From: Pollenia angustigena
Taxonomy: Eukaryota; Arthropoda; Insecta; Diptera; Polleniidae
DNA: 64,000 nt
Direction of reading: 5' to 3'
NCBI GenBank assembly: GCA_930367215.1
Contig: OV884056.1
Coordinates: forward strand, 92,515,285 to 92,579,284
Shown here: positions 34,401 to 44,438 of the stretch, in pieces
Layout: every line of letters starts with the position of its first letter
Numbering within the stretch: position 1 is the stretch's first letter
Position numbers and translations under genes: made by a program
Notes under the pieces: model-generated
What the model saw: the letters and a program-made list of their open reading frames with translations, nothing else
The model's database searches: none
What the model was told of the DNA's origin: nothing

Positions 34401-36884
34401 CCTTTCTAAGGACAAACAAATATTATGTAGATGAAGATATCTATGGAAATAATATTCAGCCAAAAGAACCTTCACATGAATCTTAACCTCATAACACAAT
34501 TTTGTTGTTGCCCATGGCTCCCAAATAGGGTACACTGTCGAAAATTTGTGTTTATATACTGTGGTGTAGGGCATCAAATGGTCGGCTGGAATACAAGTGT
34601 TATGAATTTCTATGTATTCTTTTTTATTTTATAGGAACATTTTGGTACAATTTATGTCAATTTAGTACAATTTTTCCATTAAGTCGGTACAATTTAAAAA
34701 TTGTCAGATCCCAACAGTGTCTTATCTTTTCTTTTTTAGCTGCGTACGTTTCTATTAGTGTACGTTTTGCGCAAGGCGAATTTAAAAAGGTGAACTCAAC
34801 TCGTCAGCCGTTCATCAGCTGTTTTCACGGCGAATTAACAAAAAATAGGGAAACGTCAAAATATAATTTTGTTCATGTTTTGCGCCAAAATAACCGAAAA
34901 CATTTCTTAGAAAACTGCGAATAATTAAGGTGAATTTAATAATTCTTATATAACCTAAACAAAGTTTTTATTTTGTTTTTCAATAAAGTTTTGTCTTGTC
35001 AGCATTTTTGACAGCCGCCTATTAAATTGCAAAAAAAATACATGGGGCTTTTTGTAGTTGTAGAGTTGCACTTACCTTGTTAAATTCGCTGTGGCTTGCG
35101 CTTACGAGCGAAAAAAATACAAAACAAAATGGCACAATCATTCTCATTGTTTAGCTTTTTGTTTTACTCACTACAAAGAACAAAACAAAACGAAAGCAAA
35201 CGTTTCGTTTCGTTTGTTTTCGTACTCTGATTTTAACATTATGGTCAAACAACTACTTTTATCTTTCAGAAATAATAGTTTTGTCACATTAGCGCCCATA
35301 CCATATGAGATAGGAGGCTCAATTATTTCTTAGATATTAAAAATTAACCCATTTGAGTCAGGGAATAAATTGCCTTTCAACTTATGGTCAAGGGAATATA
35401 AGATTCGGTAAAGCCAAATCACTTTTATCACTTTAACATGTTGAAAATAACTTTCTTAGATCAAAGTAACTAGTATTGGGCAAAATCTTTCATTCTCTTT
35501 CAGAAAGGTTAAGTGAACTAACTGATTCTTTTCTTTCACCTTTCTAAATGACACACAGCTTTCAGAATGAAGTGTCTAGTCCTTTTGAGGAATGACTAAT
35601 GTGTTGTTTTTACAACACAAGTGAATGAACGTGTAGTAAATTTTATATGAAAATCACTCAGTTTTTTGAGTGTTTTTCATATAAATTTTACTACACGTCC
35701 AATCACTTGTGTTGTGAAAACAGCACATACATTTATATTTGAAAAACAAAAACGTGTTTTTATAGTAAATTGAAATTAGATTTGATTGTCAATGTTAAAG
35801 AGTTGTTTCAGAAATATGTTAAATATGTACACATTTAGAATGCTTTCGTATCGTAAAAGATGTAATTTTTGACGAAGTAATTAAAAAAAAACTAAATTTC
35901 AATAAATGACAAATAGAAGAGAAAAAGCGGAAATATTTCATTCTTTCACTTAAGTGAATCATTCAGTTGAAGTAATTCATTCAAGAACGACACAAACCTA
36001 AAAGTAACTATATATCGGTCAATATTTAGCAAATTTATTCTAATTAAAATTGGTTATGCTTTTAATACAACTTTTCAAATAGGAATAGATTTGATTCTCT
36101 TTAAATAATATTTAAGGTATATCTCTCGAAGAGTATTTATTTTAAGTCATACTCACTTTTCACTATAAAAATTATGAGCTGCTGACAATACGAATTTGTC
36201 GCTGATCAACGTTCCGCCGCCCAGATACTTCGCCGTATTTACTGTCTGGTAGTAGAGTAATGCCATAAATGGAAACTCTTTGGGTTCAGCATTCGTTCCA
36301 CTTATAATTAAATTTCTTTCACAAGATGGACGATATTTTTTATACGATTTGCATTCTAGATTTTAAGTAAAAAATTAATTTTGTACATACATACATATGT
36401 ATGAAGAGAATCGGACTGAAATGTCTGACAGGAATATCTAAAAATTACCTCTGACAGCTCTTATGCCTTCATCCTTTAGTTGGGTGTATTGTTCAGGAGG
36501 TTTTTCACAACAGACATGGGTGCCATTCATATTTAAATTACAATACGGTTTATTAGTTAATACGTGATGAAAGGTTAAATATTTTGGACAATATTGTATT
36601 TCCTTGCATTCGGTATTTAAAGCACATTCACTAGCTGCAAAATAAATAAAAGTTTTTGTTGTTGTTTTTTATCTGTTAGATTTAAAAGCCTGATTCTTTT
36701 TTAGCAATCGAGGAATTAAAAACGTTTTTACATATTAATCTGTTGTTAACTTCATTTATTTGAAAATTCCCATAATCTTATGCAATTTATAACAAAAATA
36801 TAAAAAAAACTTACCGTTCGTGAATAATAGTTTTGTGTTGAAAATATCACTAATTAAAAACACAATTATTATTAAATGTTGCAT
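27816..36884 (-). CDS. Gene A: snake-like clip-domain serine protease (CLIPC), 4 exons, 360 aa
   Basis: Spliced from exons 36884-36815, 36634-36449, 36355-36157 and 28443-27816. The protein has a hydrophobic signal peptide (about residues 1-24), a clip domain with six cysteines (27, 33, 39, 55, 65, 66), a linker, and a trypsin-like domain. The predicted activation site follows Leu101 (NL|IISG), as in CLIPC zymogens cut after Leu. The catalytic residues are His146 (SAAHN), Asp200 (YNDI) and Ser302 (GDSGGPLF); Asp296 at the S1 position 189 predicts trypsin-like specificity. The cysteines expected at chymotrypsin positions 42 and 58 are Gly131 and Asn147, so this disulfide is absent. Intron phases are 1, 1, 2, identical to paralogue B about 10 kb upstream. 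By family, it should be a secreted zymogen in a haemolymph cascade (Toll activation or melanization). All splice sites are GT-AG and the frame is open, so I judge it functional. From memory it resembles Drosophila snake and the CG11841-CG11843 cluster; exact orthology is unknown. Confidence 0.88.
28654..28853. mobile_element. hAT-like MITE V, copy 2, in gene A intron 3
   Basis: Starts CAGGGTTTAAAAAACTGAAG and ends ACTGCAGTCTTTTAAACGCTG. Flanked by AAAAGTTC and AAAAGTTT (7 of 8), a likely hAT target duplication. Same family as 3551-3760. Confidence 0.72.
29312..30594 (+). mobile_element. Helitron-like element, copy 3 (complete), in gene A intron 3
   Basis: Starts TCTTTATATATAAAAGAG after an A, ends with GCTAACGAAGTAGCGGGT...CTAG before a T, so it lies between A and T. 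1283 bp. No Rep-helicase, so non-autonomous. The interior holds about five degenerate units of roughly 130 bp with TGCAATGTCCTGAGTGGAT and GGTACTTTTTG (30000-30520). Confidence 0.76.
30000..30520 (+). repeat. Tandem array of about 130-bp units inside Helitron copy 3
   Basis: Units share ATAAAATTCAACATGCAATG, TCCTGAGTGGATNAGAATC and ACTTTTTGGTACTTTTT at about 29985, 30105, 30225, 30330 and 30440. Copies 1 and 2 of the Helitron have fewer units. Confidence 0.55.
30595..31980. other. Gene A intron 3 DNA, small repeats
   Basis: Contains a hairpin around 31175-31262 (AGCAAGTGCAAA and TTTGCACTTGCT), a fragment similar to the palindromic MITE of 35599-35728 (about 31068-31115), and a half copy of MITE T near 31537-31571. 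No coding signal. Confidence 0.4.
31981..32062 (+). repeat. Tandem duplication, 40-bp unit x2
   Basis: CCACTCGATGAGACGCTTTG and the following TTAACATTAACATCAATAAA are repeated once directly with few changes. Confidence 0.7.
32472..32625 (+). repeat. Tandem repeat, about 57-bp unit x3
   Basis: GACAACTTATAAGACA followed by TCGCTCATACTGTCCCA recurs three times (about 32483, 32535, 32586). Not spaced like a CRISPR; the whole unit repeats. Confidence 0.7.
32668..33795. mobile_element. 1.1-kb TIR element packed with ATCATATTATGATTA-like words
   Basis: Inverted ends CACGCAGAGAAAAAATATGG and CCATGTTTTTTCTTTGCGTG. The middle (32850-33000 and 33460-33780) is filled with short, self-complementary CATATTATG/TATGATTA units. 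No coding sequence; superfamily unknown. Confidence 0.6.
33840..34600 (-). repeat. Dispersed dipteran repeat (minus orientation)
   Basis: Contains TTAGTATACCAATCGACTTA, GGCCGGCTGGCTGTCTTTCC (the microsatellite part), CTTGTGTGCAAAGGACAGGT, and CTGTGGTGTAGGGCATCAAA, all also seen in 23790-24400 and 38930-39230. Confidence 0.5.
34772..35098. mobile_element. MITE, AAGGCGAATT family, copy 3
   Basis: Left end CAAGGCGAATTTAAAAAGGT, right end ACCTTGTTAAATTCGCTG...CTTG (inverted, with a 4-base insert). 327 bp, including TCAGCTGTTTTCACGGCGAA. Target duplication not clear. Confidence 0.6.
35099..35598. other. Unassigned gene A intron DNA
   Basis: No gene or clear repeat ends; some AACGAAAGCAAACGTTTCG-type short palindromes near 35185-35205. 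Confidence 0.3.
35599..35728. mobile_element. Palindromic MITE, arms about 60 bp
   Basis: ATGTGTTGTTTTTACAACAC and CGTGTAGTAAATTTTATATG on the left pair with their inverses on the right around a TTTTTT loop near 35662. A partial copy lies at about 31068-31115. Confidence 0.75.
36157..36355 (-). CDS. Gene A exon 3: activation site and catalytic His
   Basis: Starts after TCTAG| and ends at |GTGAGTAT. It encodes the linker cysteines (ECKS, PSCE), the activation sequence NLIISGTNAEP, the conserved EFPFMALLYY strand, and GGGTLIS...VLSAAHN with catalytic His146. The Cys42 codon is GGC (Gly) and the Cys58 codon is AAT (Asn). The exon is taken as 199 nt to match gene B exon 3 and the reading phase; its 3' boundary may be off by 2 nt because of uncertainty in reading the line break near 36180. 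Confidence 0.82.
36449..36634 (-). CDS. Gene A exon 2: clip domain
   Basis: Flanked by TTTTGCAG| and |GTAATT. It encodes the clip domain, starting SECALNTEC and running to THVCC, with the spacing C-x5-C-x5-C-x15-C-x9-C-C. A linker of about 20 residues follows. At 186 nt it has the same length as gene B exon 2. Clip domains regulate zymogen activation and partner binding in arthropod cascade proteases. Confidence 0.88.
36815..36884 (-). CDS. Gene A exon 1: signal peptide
   Basis: The ATG at 36884 opens MQHLIIIVFLISD, a short hydrophobic leader of about 23 residues. The exon ends with one base of the next codon at a CG|GTAAG donor (phase 1). Its length, 70 nt, equals exon 1 of gene B, and the two leaders align along their whole length. 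This is the only in-frame ATG upstream of the clip exon. Confidence 0.83.
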
Positions 36885-37390
36885 ATTTATTATAATTTTT
36901 CTGCTTGACTTATCCGCATTGAAATCTATCTTAACACTGATTAAAAAATGTCATTGCTGTGCCTGAAATAAAGATTAAAGCTTTTTTTAATCACGTGTAT
37001 TCTACCTATTTACATATTTTTTTTTTTGTTGCACTCAGCTAAACCGGCTTTGTTTCAGTTGCGACAACTATATTTTTAAGCATTTCGTACAGGGTGAGAG
37101 ACCGCGACTCAGTGGGGGTGATTTGTAGGTTGGCAAGTTTAAGAAAACCGTTACTGCCTTATGCTAGAAACAACTGGGACGAGCGACACGAAAAATTTTT
37201 TAGCAAAAATTCTGTGAGTAAATTCATCGTATAAAGCACAATAATGACAAATAAATTACAGATTTTATAATTGAGAAATTTGCTTGCTGTTTGTGTAAAG
37301 AGAGGGAGAAATAGTGCGACCATATTAAAAAAACAATACTTAAAAAATCAAACATTTACACAAACAAAACAAAAAAATATTTTTATAGCT
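36885..37390. other. Upstream region of gene A
   Basis: Contains the candidate initiator near 36938. No kappa-B-like decamer or TATA box was recognised. The rest is AT-rich with poly-T at 37019-37029. Confidence 0.35.
36933..36943 (-). promoter_or_regulatory. Candidate initiator (TCAGTG) upstream of gene A
   Basis: On the minus strand AATCAGTGTTA lies about 55 nt upstream of the gene A start codon. TCAGT is the arthropod initiator core. No TATAAA is visible about 30 nt further upstream, so the promoter would be initiator-only. The same motif lies at nearly the same distance from the gene B start codon. This is inference from motif and spacing. Confidence 0.4.
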
Positions 37391-37739
37391 AACTACCCAG
37401 CGGTAAATATTAAAAGGACCGCAAGTGGCAGGCCTTTTTGAAGGCCTCTATACTCCTTTCTTAAAGATTCGCTTCGCATGATATCCTGCCTTCAGAAGTG
37501 TGCCTTCTAGAAAGTATAAAATTCTTTTTAAAAGACCATCTGAAATATTCAGTACACATTCGCTACACCCTTCTTTAAGAAGGGAGGAAGAAAGAGTGGA
37601 AGGCCTTACGACCAATGACAGCCTGTGTAAAAAATAAATAAGTATGGAATGCGGCGAGAAGGGCTTCTGAATGCTTGTGACTGCTAAATAAGGCCTTCTA
37701 TTAGGCCTCTTTACAAATTCTAGTTACCGCTGGATAGTT
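37391..37739. mobile_element. MITE with AACTACCCAGCGGTAA ends
   Basis: Left AACTACCCAGCGGTAA, right TTACCGCTGGATAGTT (one mismatch). 349 bp, rich in AGGCCTT palindromes (for example 37425-37450, 37600-37610, 37690-37712). Confidence 0.68.
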
Positions 37740-38572
37740 TCTATTTATATTTTTAATACTATAAAATAAAAATAAAAAAGTTATTAAAAGGTAACTTTAT
37801 TTACAAAAATACTTAAAAACTAAAACCAAACATGTTCACCTGGGCCCTATTCCACAAAACAACTTATCACTTAGCACTTATCAAATTTTCGTCAATTTGC
37901 AAAATGTATGTTCCTAAGAACTTTAAAATTTGATAAGCGATAATTTGAAATTGATAACTGAAATTTGCAAAATCGTTGCAATTTTTATATTCTCTTTTCA
38001 ATTTCTATTACACTTACGTTCTCTTGTGCAAACTGCAAGGTTAATATTGTAAAGTGTAATTTGCAAAGACTTTGTTCCACAAAAACTGTTCATTCTATTT
38101 TTGCAAAGCAAATTTTGATAAGTTTGTCAAAAATTTGCACGGTAAACGATCTCTTTGCAAATTCATATTGTTACAGCTAGTGAAACTTTCGAAATCTTAA
38201 GGCGCGAGTTTCTGTTCGATGATAGTGGAGATGCGGTTATAAAAAGAAATTATAGAGTCCGAATTAATTTTTCAGGACTACAAAACTTTAATTAAAAGAT
38301 TGCTTTCGTTAAAATCAAATCTAAGATGATTTCATTTTAAATAAAATTATACAAAAATTGGAGCCCAATACACAGCGCAGTAATTATTTGTCAGCTGAAA
38401 ATCAACTGCTAGTGTGTCAAAACGTAATAAGACAGAAATGCGAAGATGATTAAATCCTTTTTGTAACACTTTGAGCAAAAAGAGAGCAAAGTTTTTGCAA
38501 AGAGAATAATGACATTATATACTTGAAATTTTGCTGAGTGATAGATCTTGAAGGAGAGAAGAAGAATACGTT
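37740..38572. other. Unassigned intergenic DNA
   Basis: Words such as ACTTATCAAATTTTCG, TTTGCAAA and TTGATAAG recur at 37855-38165, suggesting a degraded repeat, but no ends could be placed. No gene. Confidence 0.3.
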
Positions 38573-38656
38573 AGTGCCGGTTCACACGTCAAATTTGAGT
38601 CTCTCCTTAAAGCGCAAGACTTGACGAGTCAAACTTGACTTGTGTGAACCGGCACT
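38573..38656. mobile_element. Small palindromic MITE
   Basis: AGTGCCGGTTCACACGTCAA on the left mirrors TTGACTTGTGTGAACCGGCACT on the right (shortened here). About 84 bp with TTA-rich flanks. Confidence 0.65.
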
Positions 38657-38929
38657 TATAAAATGAAAAAGCACTTGTTGTAATTATTGTCTCTTTTTGT
38701 GTTTTAAATAAAAGACTGCACTTGATATTTTAATAGTTAATAAGATTTCATTTAATTATAAAAATATAAAACGATATAAACGATGGTTACAATTGATCTT
38801 GGAAAATCACGTGTGTACTATTCCCTATATCAAAACTAGAATGTTCTACAAAATTATGACAATAGATCTTTTACAATAAATTAGTGATGTCAACTCTACT
38901 TATTGATACAACAGCTCTTATGTCAACTT

Positions 38930-39230
38930 AAGCCATTATTATTTATTGCCACAGATTTATACCCACATCACAATAGTGGATATCGTATTATGCATTTGTG
39001 GTTATATTTGTAACACCTTCAAGTATACCGATCGACTCAAAATAACTTTCTGAGTCGAATGAATACCCATCCGGCTGGCTGGCAGGCTGTCTGTCCATGT
39101 AAACCTTGTGCACAAAGTACAAGTCGCAATTTCGGAGATAATTTGATACAATTTGGTACATAGGTTCTAATGTTGTGTAGGGTATTATATAGTCGGGTTT
39201 GACCGACTATACTTCTTTCTTAGTGTTTTT
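38930..39230 (-). repeat. Dispersed dipteran repeat ending TATAGTCGGTCAAACC
   Basis: Inverse of the 23790-24400 repeat: ends GGGTATTATATAGTCGG and CCGACTATACTTCTTTCTTA, with the GGCTGGCTGGCAGGCTG microsatellite at 39071-39087. Confidence 0.5.
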
Positions 39231-39522
39231 TACTGCAGATTTGGACTTAACGGTTGGGTAAATGTTGTCATGACTAATCAGTACTAATGGATATACTGAT
39301 CACAGCTAACTAATCAGAACTGATGAACTTATTCGTCACTGTTGAATATTCCAGTTTAAGGGAACCAATACCAATTTAATTTTGTATATTATTTTTATAT
39401 AAGAAGAACATTAGTAAAAATAATAGAAAAAAGAAAACTGGAAACATGCTTTATTTTTTGCAAGAACAATAAAGCAAGTTGTTTTTGTTTTCATTTTGTT
39501 TTTTCTTAAGTTACTTAACCCC

Positions 39523-39840
39523 GGGTCTCCACGTAGCAATATTTATTGCGGCAAACGTCAAATTTGATTGCTCCATAAAATTTGCGACGTATAGATCGCA
39601 TATTACCATGAGTGGCAATCCATTGCGCAATGATTGCTCTTCTTATTGCTTGAGCAAATATTGCTTAGCAATCTGCTGTAAAATGAGTTGTCATTTATCT
39701 GACATTTCATTTCTCTGTACGTTTGTTAATGGCAAAGCAATTTCACGTGCTCTCCAGCAATATAGTCAGCAATTATTGCTCCATTGTTCTGCCGACGTTA
39801 TTGCTTGTACTTATCAATAAAAATTGCTACGTGGAGACCC
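39523..39840. mobile_element. MITE with GGGTCTCCACGTAGCAAT ends
   Basis: Left GGGTCTCCACGTAGCAAT, right ATTGCTACGTGGAGACCC, a perfect 18-bp inverted repeat continuing imperfectly. 318 bp with AGCAATAA-rich interior. Flanks begin TTAA / GTAA. Confidence 0.75.
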
Positions 39841-39842
39841 AG

Positions 39843-40043
39843 CGTAAGGCCCAAATACATTGATCGAAATACTCATCAAGCATTGTGGTAGTATTAGTGA
39901 AAATGTGTTTGTATGTGTCACACCGACGATGCTGGATGGAAAATCAAATAATTTAGATATGACGGCGAATATTATGTCAAGCTCACGTACACAGTGAATT
40001 CGCCCGCTGGACAAGCATTTGACAAGTTTATTTTGCCCTTTAC
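39843..40043. mobile_element. MITE S, copy 1
   Basis: Begins AAGGCCCAAATACATTG and ends near TTATTTTGCCCTTT (eroded inverted end). Core CATCAAGCATTGTGGTAGTA and GTGTGTATGTGTCACACCGA-like sequence is shared with 40096-40292 and, inverted, 61808-62011. Confidence 0.65.
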
Positions 40044-40095
40044 AACTACAATTAGTGTTGGAAGTATTCCAGCCAATTGTAGTGGGAAATGTAAA

Positions 40096-40292
40096 GGCCC
40101 AAATATACTGATGAAAATACTCATCAAGCATTGTGGTAGTATTCGTAAAAAAATATTTGTATGTGTCACACCGACAATGATGGATGGAAAATCATAAAAT
40201 TTAGATATGACGGCGAATATTACGTCCAGCATGCGTACACGTGTGAATCCGCCTGCTGGACAAGCATTTGACAAGTGTATTTGGCCCTTAAG
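40096..40292. mobile_element. MITE S, copy 2 (direct repeat of copy 1)
   Basis: Begins AAGGCCCAAATATACTGATG, ends GTGTATTTGGCCCTT. About 85% like copy 1, same orientation, 50 bp away. Either two insertions or a tandem duplication. Confidence 0.68.
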
Positions 40293-40378
40293 AAAACATA
40301 AACTCACTGTTTATTGTTGTTGTTTTTGCTTAAGCTTTGATATTTCTACAAGTAGAACTGTTGCTTATAATTCTTACA

Positions 40379-41056
40379 CCCAACAAACACGGAGGTTTGA
40401 TTTCAAATTGAAAATTAATTGAAATGAAACGTTTTCTCAAACAAACGTTTGATAATGATTTGAAAATCATTTGAAAATCATAGCGTTCTCAACAAAAAGG
40501 GAAAATTATTTTCAAATTGAAAAATGCCTTTATTTTCAACTTGCTTTCAAACGTAATTCTCAAATGTTTTTCAAATGTGGATTAAAATACGATGTGGAAT
40601 ATAAATAATAATATTTTATTTTTTTTAATTTAAATTTATTATTTATTTAATTAAACTGTGAGATAAACATTCGGCACCATAGCTAAAATATGAAAAAATG
40701 TTCTTTCCGTCTTGGCTTTTTTTTCACAAGAAAAAGCTGTTCACTTTACATAAAAATTTATTTTTAATAGTAAAACACATTCGACCACAAAGTACAAAAT
40801 TTAACTTTAATCGCCATTTTTAATGATTACATTTAGTTCCGCTTTAGTATTGACAAGTTTATTTTAATTTAACATTTGACAAACATTTGACATCAAATTG
40901 AAAAAAACATTTGATATCAAATGTTTATTTTAAAATCATTATCAATTTGAATTTAAATGTTAAATCAAACAATTGAAAAACGTTTGCGAATTGTGTTTGA
41001 TGTCAAATGATAAAGTCATTTCATATCAAATGTTGGACTTCGTGTTTGTTGGGTAC
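40379..41056. mobile_element. MITE with ACCCAACAAACACG ends
   Basis: Left ACCCAACAAACACGGAG, right CTTCGTGTTTGTTGGGT (near-perfect). Interior rich in TTTCAAATTG/ATTTGAAA words. About 678 bp. Flanks CTTATAATTC and ACTTATAATTTC may hold a target duplication. Confidence 0.7.
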
Positions 41057-41269
41057 TTATAATTTCGTATGTTTGTACTTAATTCTTCTTTTTGTTAGTT
41101 ATAAAAGTAGAGTACAAGTGAATTTTAATGTATAGATTGTTTTTTTGCTGCATGAGAACTTAAAATGATAATACAAGACAGAAATATTGTTGGAATAAAT
41201 TTTTTTTATTGTTATCTGGTAGATAATTTGATGTCATTTATTTTTTAAATATGATTTAAGGCAAATGCC

Positions 41270-42010
41270 CGCCGCGGCTACGATTTACATGATCCATTCG
41301 AACTGTCCAATTTGTGACTACAGTACTTTTCGCTTAAGGTCACATCCCTTATTTGCAGACGACTCGTCTCCTTTATCGCTAATAAAGTAATTTAATGCAT
41401 ATAAATCGCACAAACGAGTGGGCCAGTGAACATGACCACTTCTGGAAATAAACTTGTCACCAAATTGATTTTACAATAAATCGATTGCTAAGCGCGTTGT
41501 AGGGTAAGTTGTGCCGACTTGTTTGAGCCAAAATGTCGTTAATGTTTAGCTCATTAGCTAATTTAGGGATAGCGCTCGCTATTTAACGTAAAGGCAGCTC
41601 CTAGTTCATTTCGAAAGAAATAAGGATAGATGGCGCCACCAGCGTGTACACCGTACCCAACAGTCAATTTTAATTAATGTAATGGTGATTCGTTGCAATT
41701 TAATCAGAAATAAGCTTCATCACTTAACACAATTCTTTGATAAAACTGTTCTATGAACTTCGGTAAAAGATTTACTGACTATTTCCGCTTTAAACCAATA
41801 ACAAGGCTTAAAGAATTTGCTTTAAATGTAATTGTTCGAAAGAAAAAATTCTTTCGCACATCGGGAATAGGCTATTGTTTTTTTCAAAGTGAATATCAAA
41901 AATTTAGAAGCCTTCTTAGCGTTAAACGTTTAATGATGAATTGCCAAACCTTACTGAACAGATATGTCAACACAGTTTGGCATTCTCAGCTGTCAAAGCA
42001 TAGTTGTCGA
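41270..42010 (-). pseudogene. Second rosa-like transposase relic
   Basis: Minus-strand fragments: RIVLSDEAYF (first catalytic Asp region, about 41735-41705); GGAIYPYFFRNELGAAF (about 41645-41595); SELANELNINDIL (about 41570-41530); QKWSCSLAHSFVRFI; and near the end RMDHVNRSRGG (about 41310-41280), which matches the family end RMEYLRRGHG at 18344-18400. Many stops and frameshifts. Older than the copy at 18340-19085. Confidence 0.6.
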
Positions 42011-42423
42011 TATCGTTAGTTCTCATGCAGTTTAAAAAATACCCCAACATTTAATTACATATTAGTTTAATAAGTAAAAAATAATTTTTGGGTTTTAGTA
42101 CAATTAGGGTCGTAAAAGTAGAATTTTTTACTGAATTAGGTACAGTCTTGAAAATGTCATTTAAATGTACCTTGGTTTGAAAAAAAAAATATATATTTTC
42201 TCTCTCTAAAAAACAAAGACGTCAAAGTGCAAGTAAAATAATGTTGTCCAGACAAAAAGTTTGTGAATGGAATTTAAGTATAAGGCAAGCAAGAACATCT
42301 AAATATAACACTAATCGAACAATATTTACACTTCTGACATTTAACTACGATCCAGTAATTGATTTCAATTCTCATACGCAATTATATGTTGGATGATCAC
42401 GTGTTGGTAAACCATCATTGTTC

Positions 42424-42798
42424 ATATTTGCAAATAGAATTGGACCACCTGATCCATTTTGATAAAATTTACTACCCCTTGGACAGGTCCGATGTAAAGC
42501 AAGCATGGACCATGTCATTGCTAAAAAGTGTTTGTAGTGAGACGACATGTCTTCGTTTTTTAACGACATGCTTTCGGTTTTAAACGACTTCAAAACTAAT
42601 CCTCTTGAGTATACCAAGGAGTAGTCTTAAAACTACTCCTAAGTAGTCCAAAGTGGGTTATATGGTCCTGCCATAGGGCATCGTAATGCTAAAAAGACCA
42701 TGTTTTTTCCATACGTTTTGGTTACTTTTGGACTAGTCCTGGTCCCCTGTGGGCTACTCTTTACACGAGTGTTTGGACTGGTCCTATTTTTTGCAGGG
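42424..42798. mobile_element. MITE Y1, copy 1
   Basis: Ends ATTTGCAAATAGAATTGGAC and GTCCTATTTTTTGCAGGG. Inside are GACATGTCTTCGTTTTTTAA and CATGCTTTCGG. Two further copies, opposite orientation, are at 54059-54433 and 63183-63541. Frames inside these copies are repeat-derived. Confidence 0.7.
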
Positions 42799-42802
42799 TA
42801 TG

Positions 42803-43322
42803 TACCCTACAGATAACATTGGACTACGTGGTCCATTGTGGCTTAAATGGACTACTGACAACATGGTCCAATGTACTGTAGTGTGAACGATGTCATAAGA
42901 AATTAACATGCAGTGCTGCCAACAACTGCATGATGTATACTTTTCTATAGTTTACAGTACTACACATTGATAGCTCTGATGGTGTCCATTATTTATTGTT
43001 TATTTAAAAGTAAAGTTTGTGAAATTTGTGGAAAAAAGGTAAAAAAATTAAAAATACCAAGTAAATATATTTAATAATAGCAATAATAGACTACAGCACA
43101 CACCATTAAAGGCGATTAGTAAAAAATTAAAAAGAAAAATGCTTAAACTACCCCTTAAGTGTACTCCATACCGTAGTTACCTGGGGTACTTTTAAAACTA
43201 ACCCACTTTAGTACTCCATGAAGTAGTTTAGGGACTACTTCGGTGGGTTACTACTCCTTTAAGGGCTACTCTTTACATGCATGTATGGAGTAGTTTCGTT
43301 ATCTGCAGGGTACTTTTGCCAA
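42803..43322. mobile_element. MITE Y2, related to Y1
   Basis: Left GTACCCTACAGATAACATTG, right CGTTATCTGCAGGGTAC. Same terminal plan as Y1 (CCCTGCARATAA). 520 bp; both ends are rich in ACTACTCC/GGAGTAGT words. It directly follows Y1 copy 1. Confidence 0.66.
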
Positions 43323-43499
43323 TTTATTACTGTTTCAAACAGTGTTGCCATTGTCAAGATTTTCCTTTTTTTTGCAAGTTTTTTGAGATGCCAAAAAGTT
43401 TTTAATTTATTTAAAGTTTTTTCAAGTTTTTAGTATGGAAGTTATATAATGTTTTTCAAGTTTTTAGTATGGAAGTTTTAAAAAAATTGATGTAAACAA

Positions 43500-43794
43500 T
43501 AATACTTATCTTAAAAATCCCAAAGATATTTATTTGGGTGCTGAAGTAATTTCAGCACTAGCTTCATATAAATTATCTGAAGATGATGAAGCAGACTTAA
43601 GAGTTCATTGTTTAAAGTTTTATGTTGAACTTTGCAATGGATTGTTAAAAAGGTTCGATTTTGATAACGACTTCCTTAAACAAGTTGAAGTCTTAGAACC
43701 TTTTAATGTAATAAAAGGTCACCAAAAAAGTAATATGCAATTATGTCCTATTTTCCCAAATGTTGTTATAGACGAGAGGGGAGAGAAGAACTAA
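43500..43794 (+). pseudogene. hAT transposase fragment (middle region)
   Basis: A frame open for about 95 codons reads VHCLKFYVELCNGLLKRFDF then LKQVEVLEPFNVIKG. From memory this resembles the part of DUF4371/THAP-linked hAT transposases that precedes the C-terminal dimerization region. No start or catalytic residues. May come from the same family as 49760-51140. Confidence 0.5.
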
Positions 43795-43951
43795 AAGGGG
43801 TACACAAGAAAATGTTTGAACAATTATTTTGCTCTATATGTACGTGCACAGAAATGTTTTTGCGGTCTTCACATGGATATATGATTTTGGCAATGAAATT
43901 TGCTAGTTTGGTTTGATTTGTTGTGGAAGAAATATTCTTGGTATATATGTA

Positions 43952-44438
43952 CAGTATTTATCGGATATAAGAACATCTCATATAAGAACAAAACGCTTTT
44001 AAGAAAAAGGTTCACAATCACCATGTTTTTTTTTAGGGATTTTTCTAACAAAAAAGGTTTCATATGCATAGAAAAAAAATTTATATAAGAAACTTCCAAC
44101 GGCAACACAGAATTTATGTAGTTTGCATGAATAACGCTGTTTTCTAACAGTTTTACAACAAGAACAACGTTTTTTGCTTTTAGTTTAAGATGAGCGAGTT
44201 GGTACTCATGAGAAGCTTTGTGTTTTTTGCCAATAAAAACAAAAGTAAAAATTTTAAAAGAAATACAAAACGGTATAAAAAGAAGCGAAATTGCAAAAAA
44301 ATATAATATTGGACTTTCAACGTTATCTTAAATAGTGAAAAACTCAAAAGACATAGAAAATAATTGTATATAAGAAGAAACGCTTATAAGAAACTTTTTT
44401 CGTGGATTTTTTAAGTTTCTTATATCCGATAAATACTG
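43952..44438. mobile_element. pogo-like MITE, perfect 22-bp TIR and TA duplication
   Basis: Ends CAGTATTTATCGGATATAAG and CTTATATCCGATAAATACTG, with TA on both sides. 487 bp; interior repeats TATAAGAA. No coding. Confidence 0.8.

Noticed and set aside
27816..36884. Gene A as a pseudogene because of missing cysteines
   Set aside because: The triad, frame, four exons and all splice signals are intact, and the two lost cysteines are partners in one disulfide.
36930..37000. Kappa-B or GATA immune enhancer sites upstream of gene A
   Set aside because: No convincing decamer was found; short GATA words are expected by chance in such AT-rich DNA.
39814..40307. Overlapping 105- and 111-codon ORFs on the minus strand with similar sequences
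   Set aside because: They arise from the directly repeated MITE S copies and share no protein motif.
43900..44088. Lys-rich 62-codon ORF
   Set aside because: It overlaps the end of a pogo-like MITE and has no recognisable domain.
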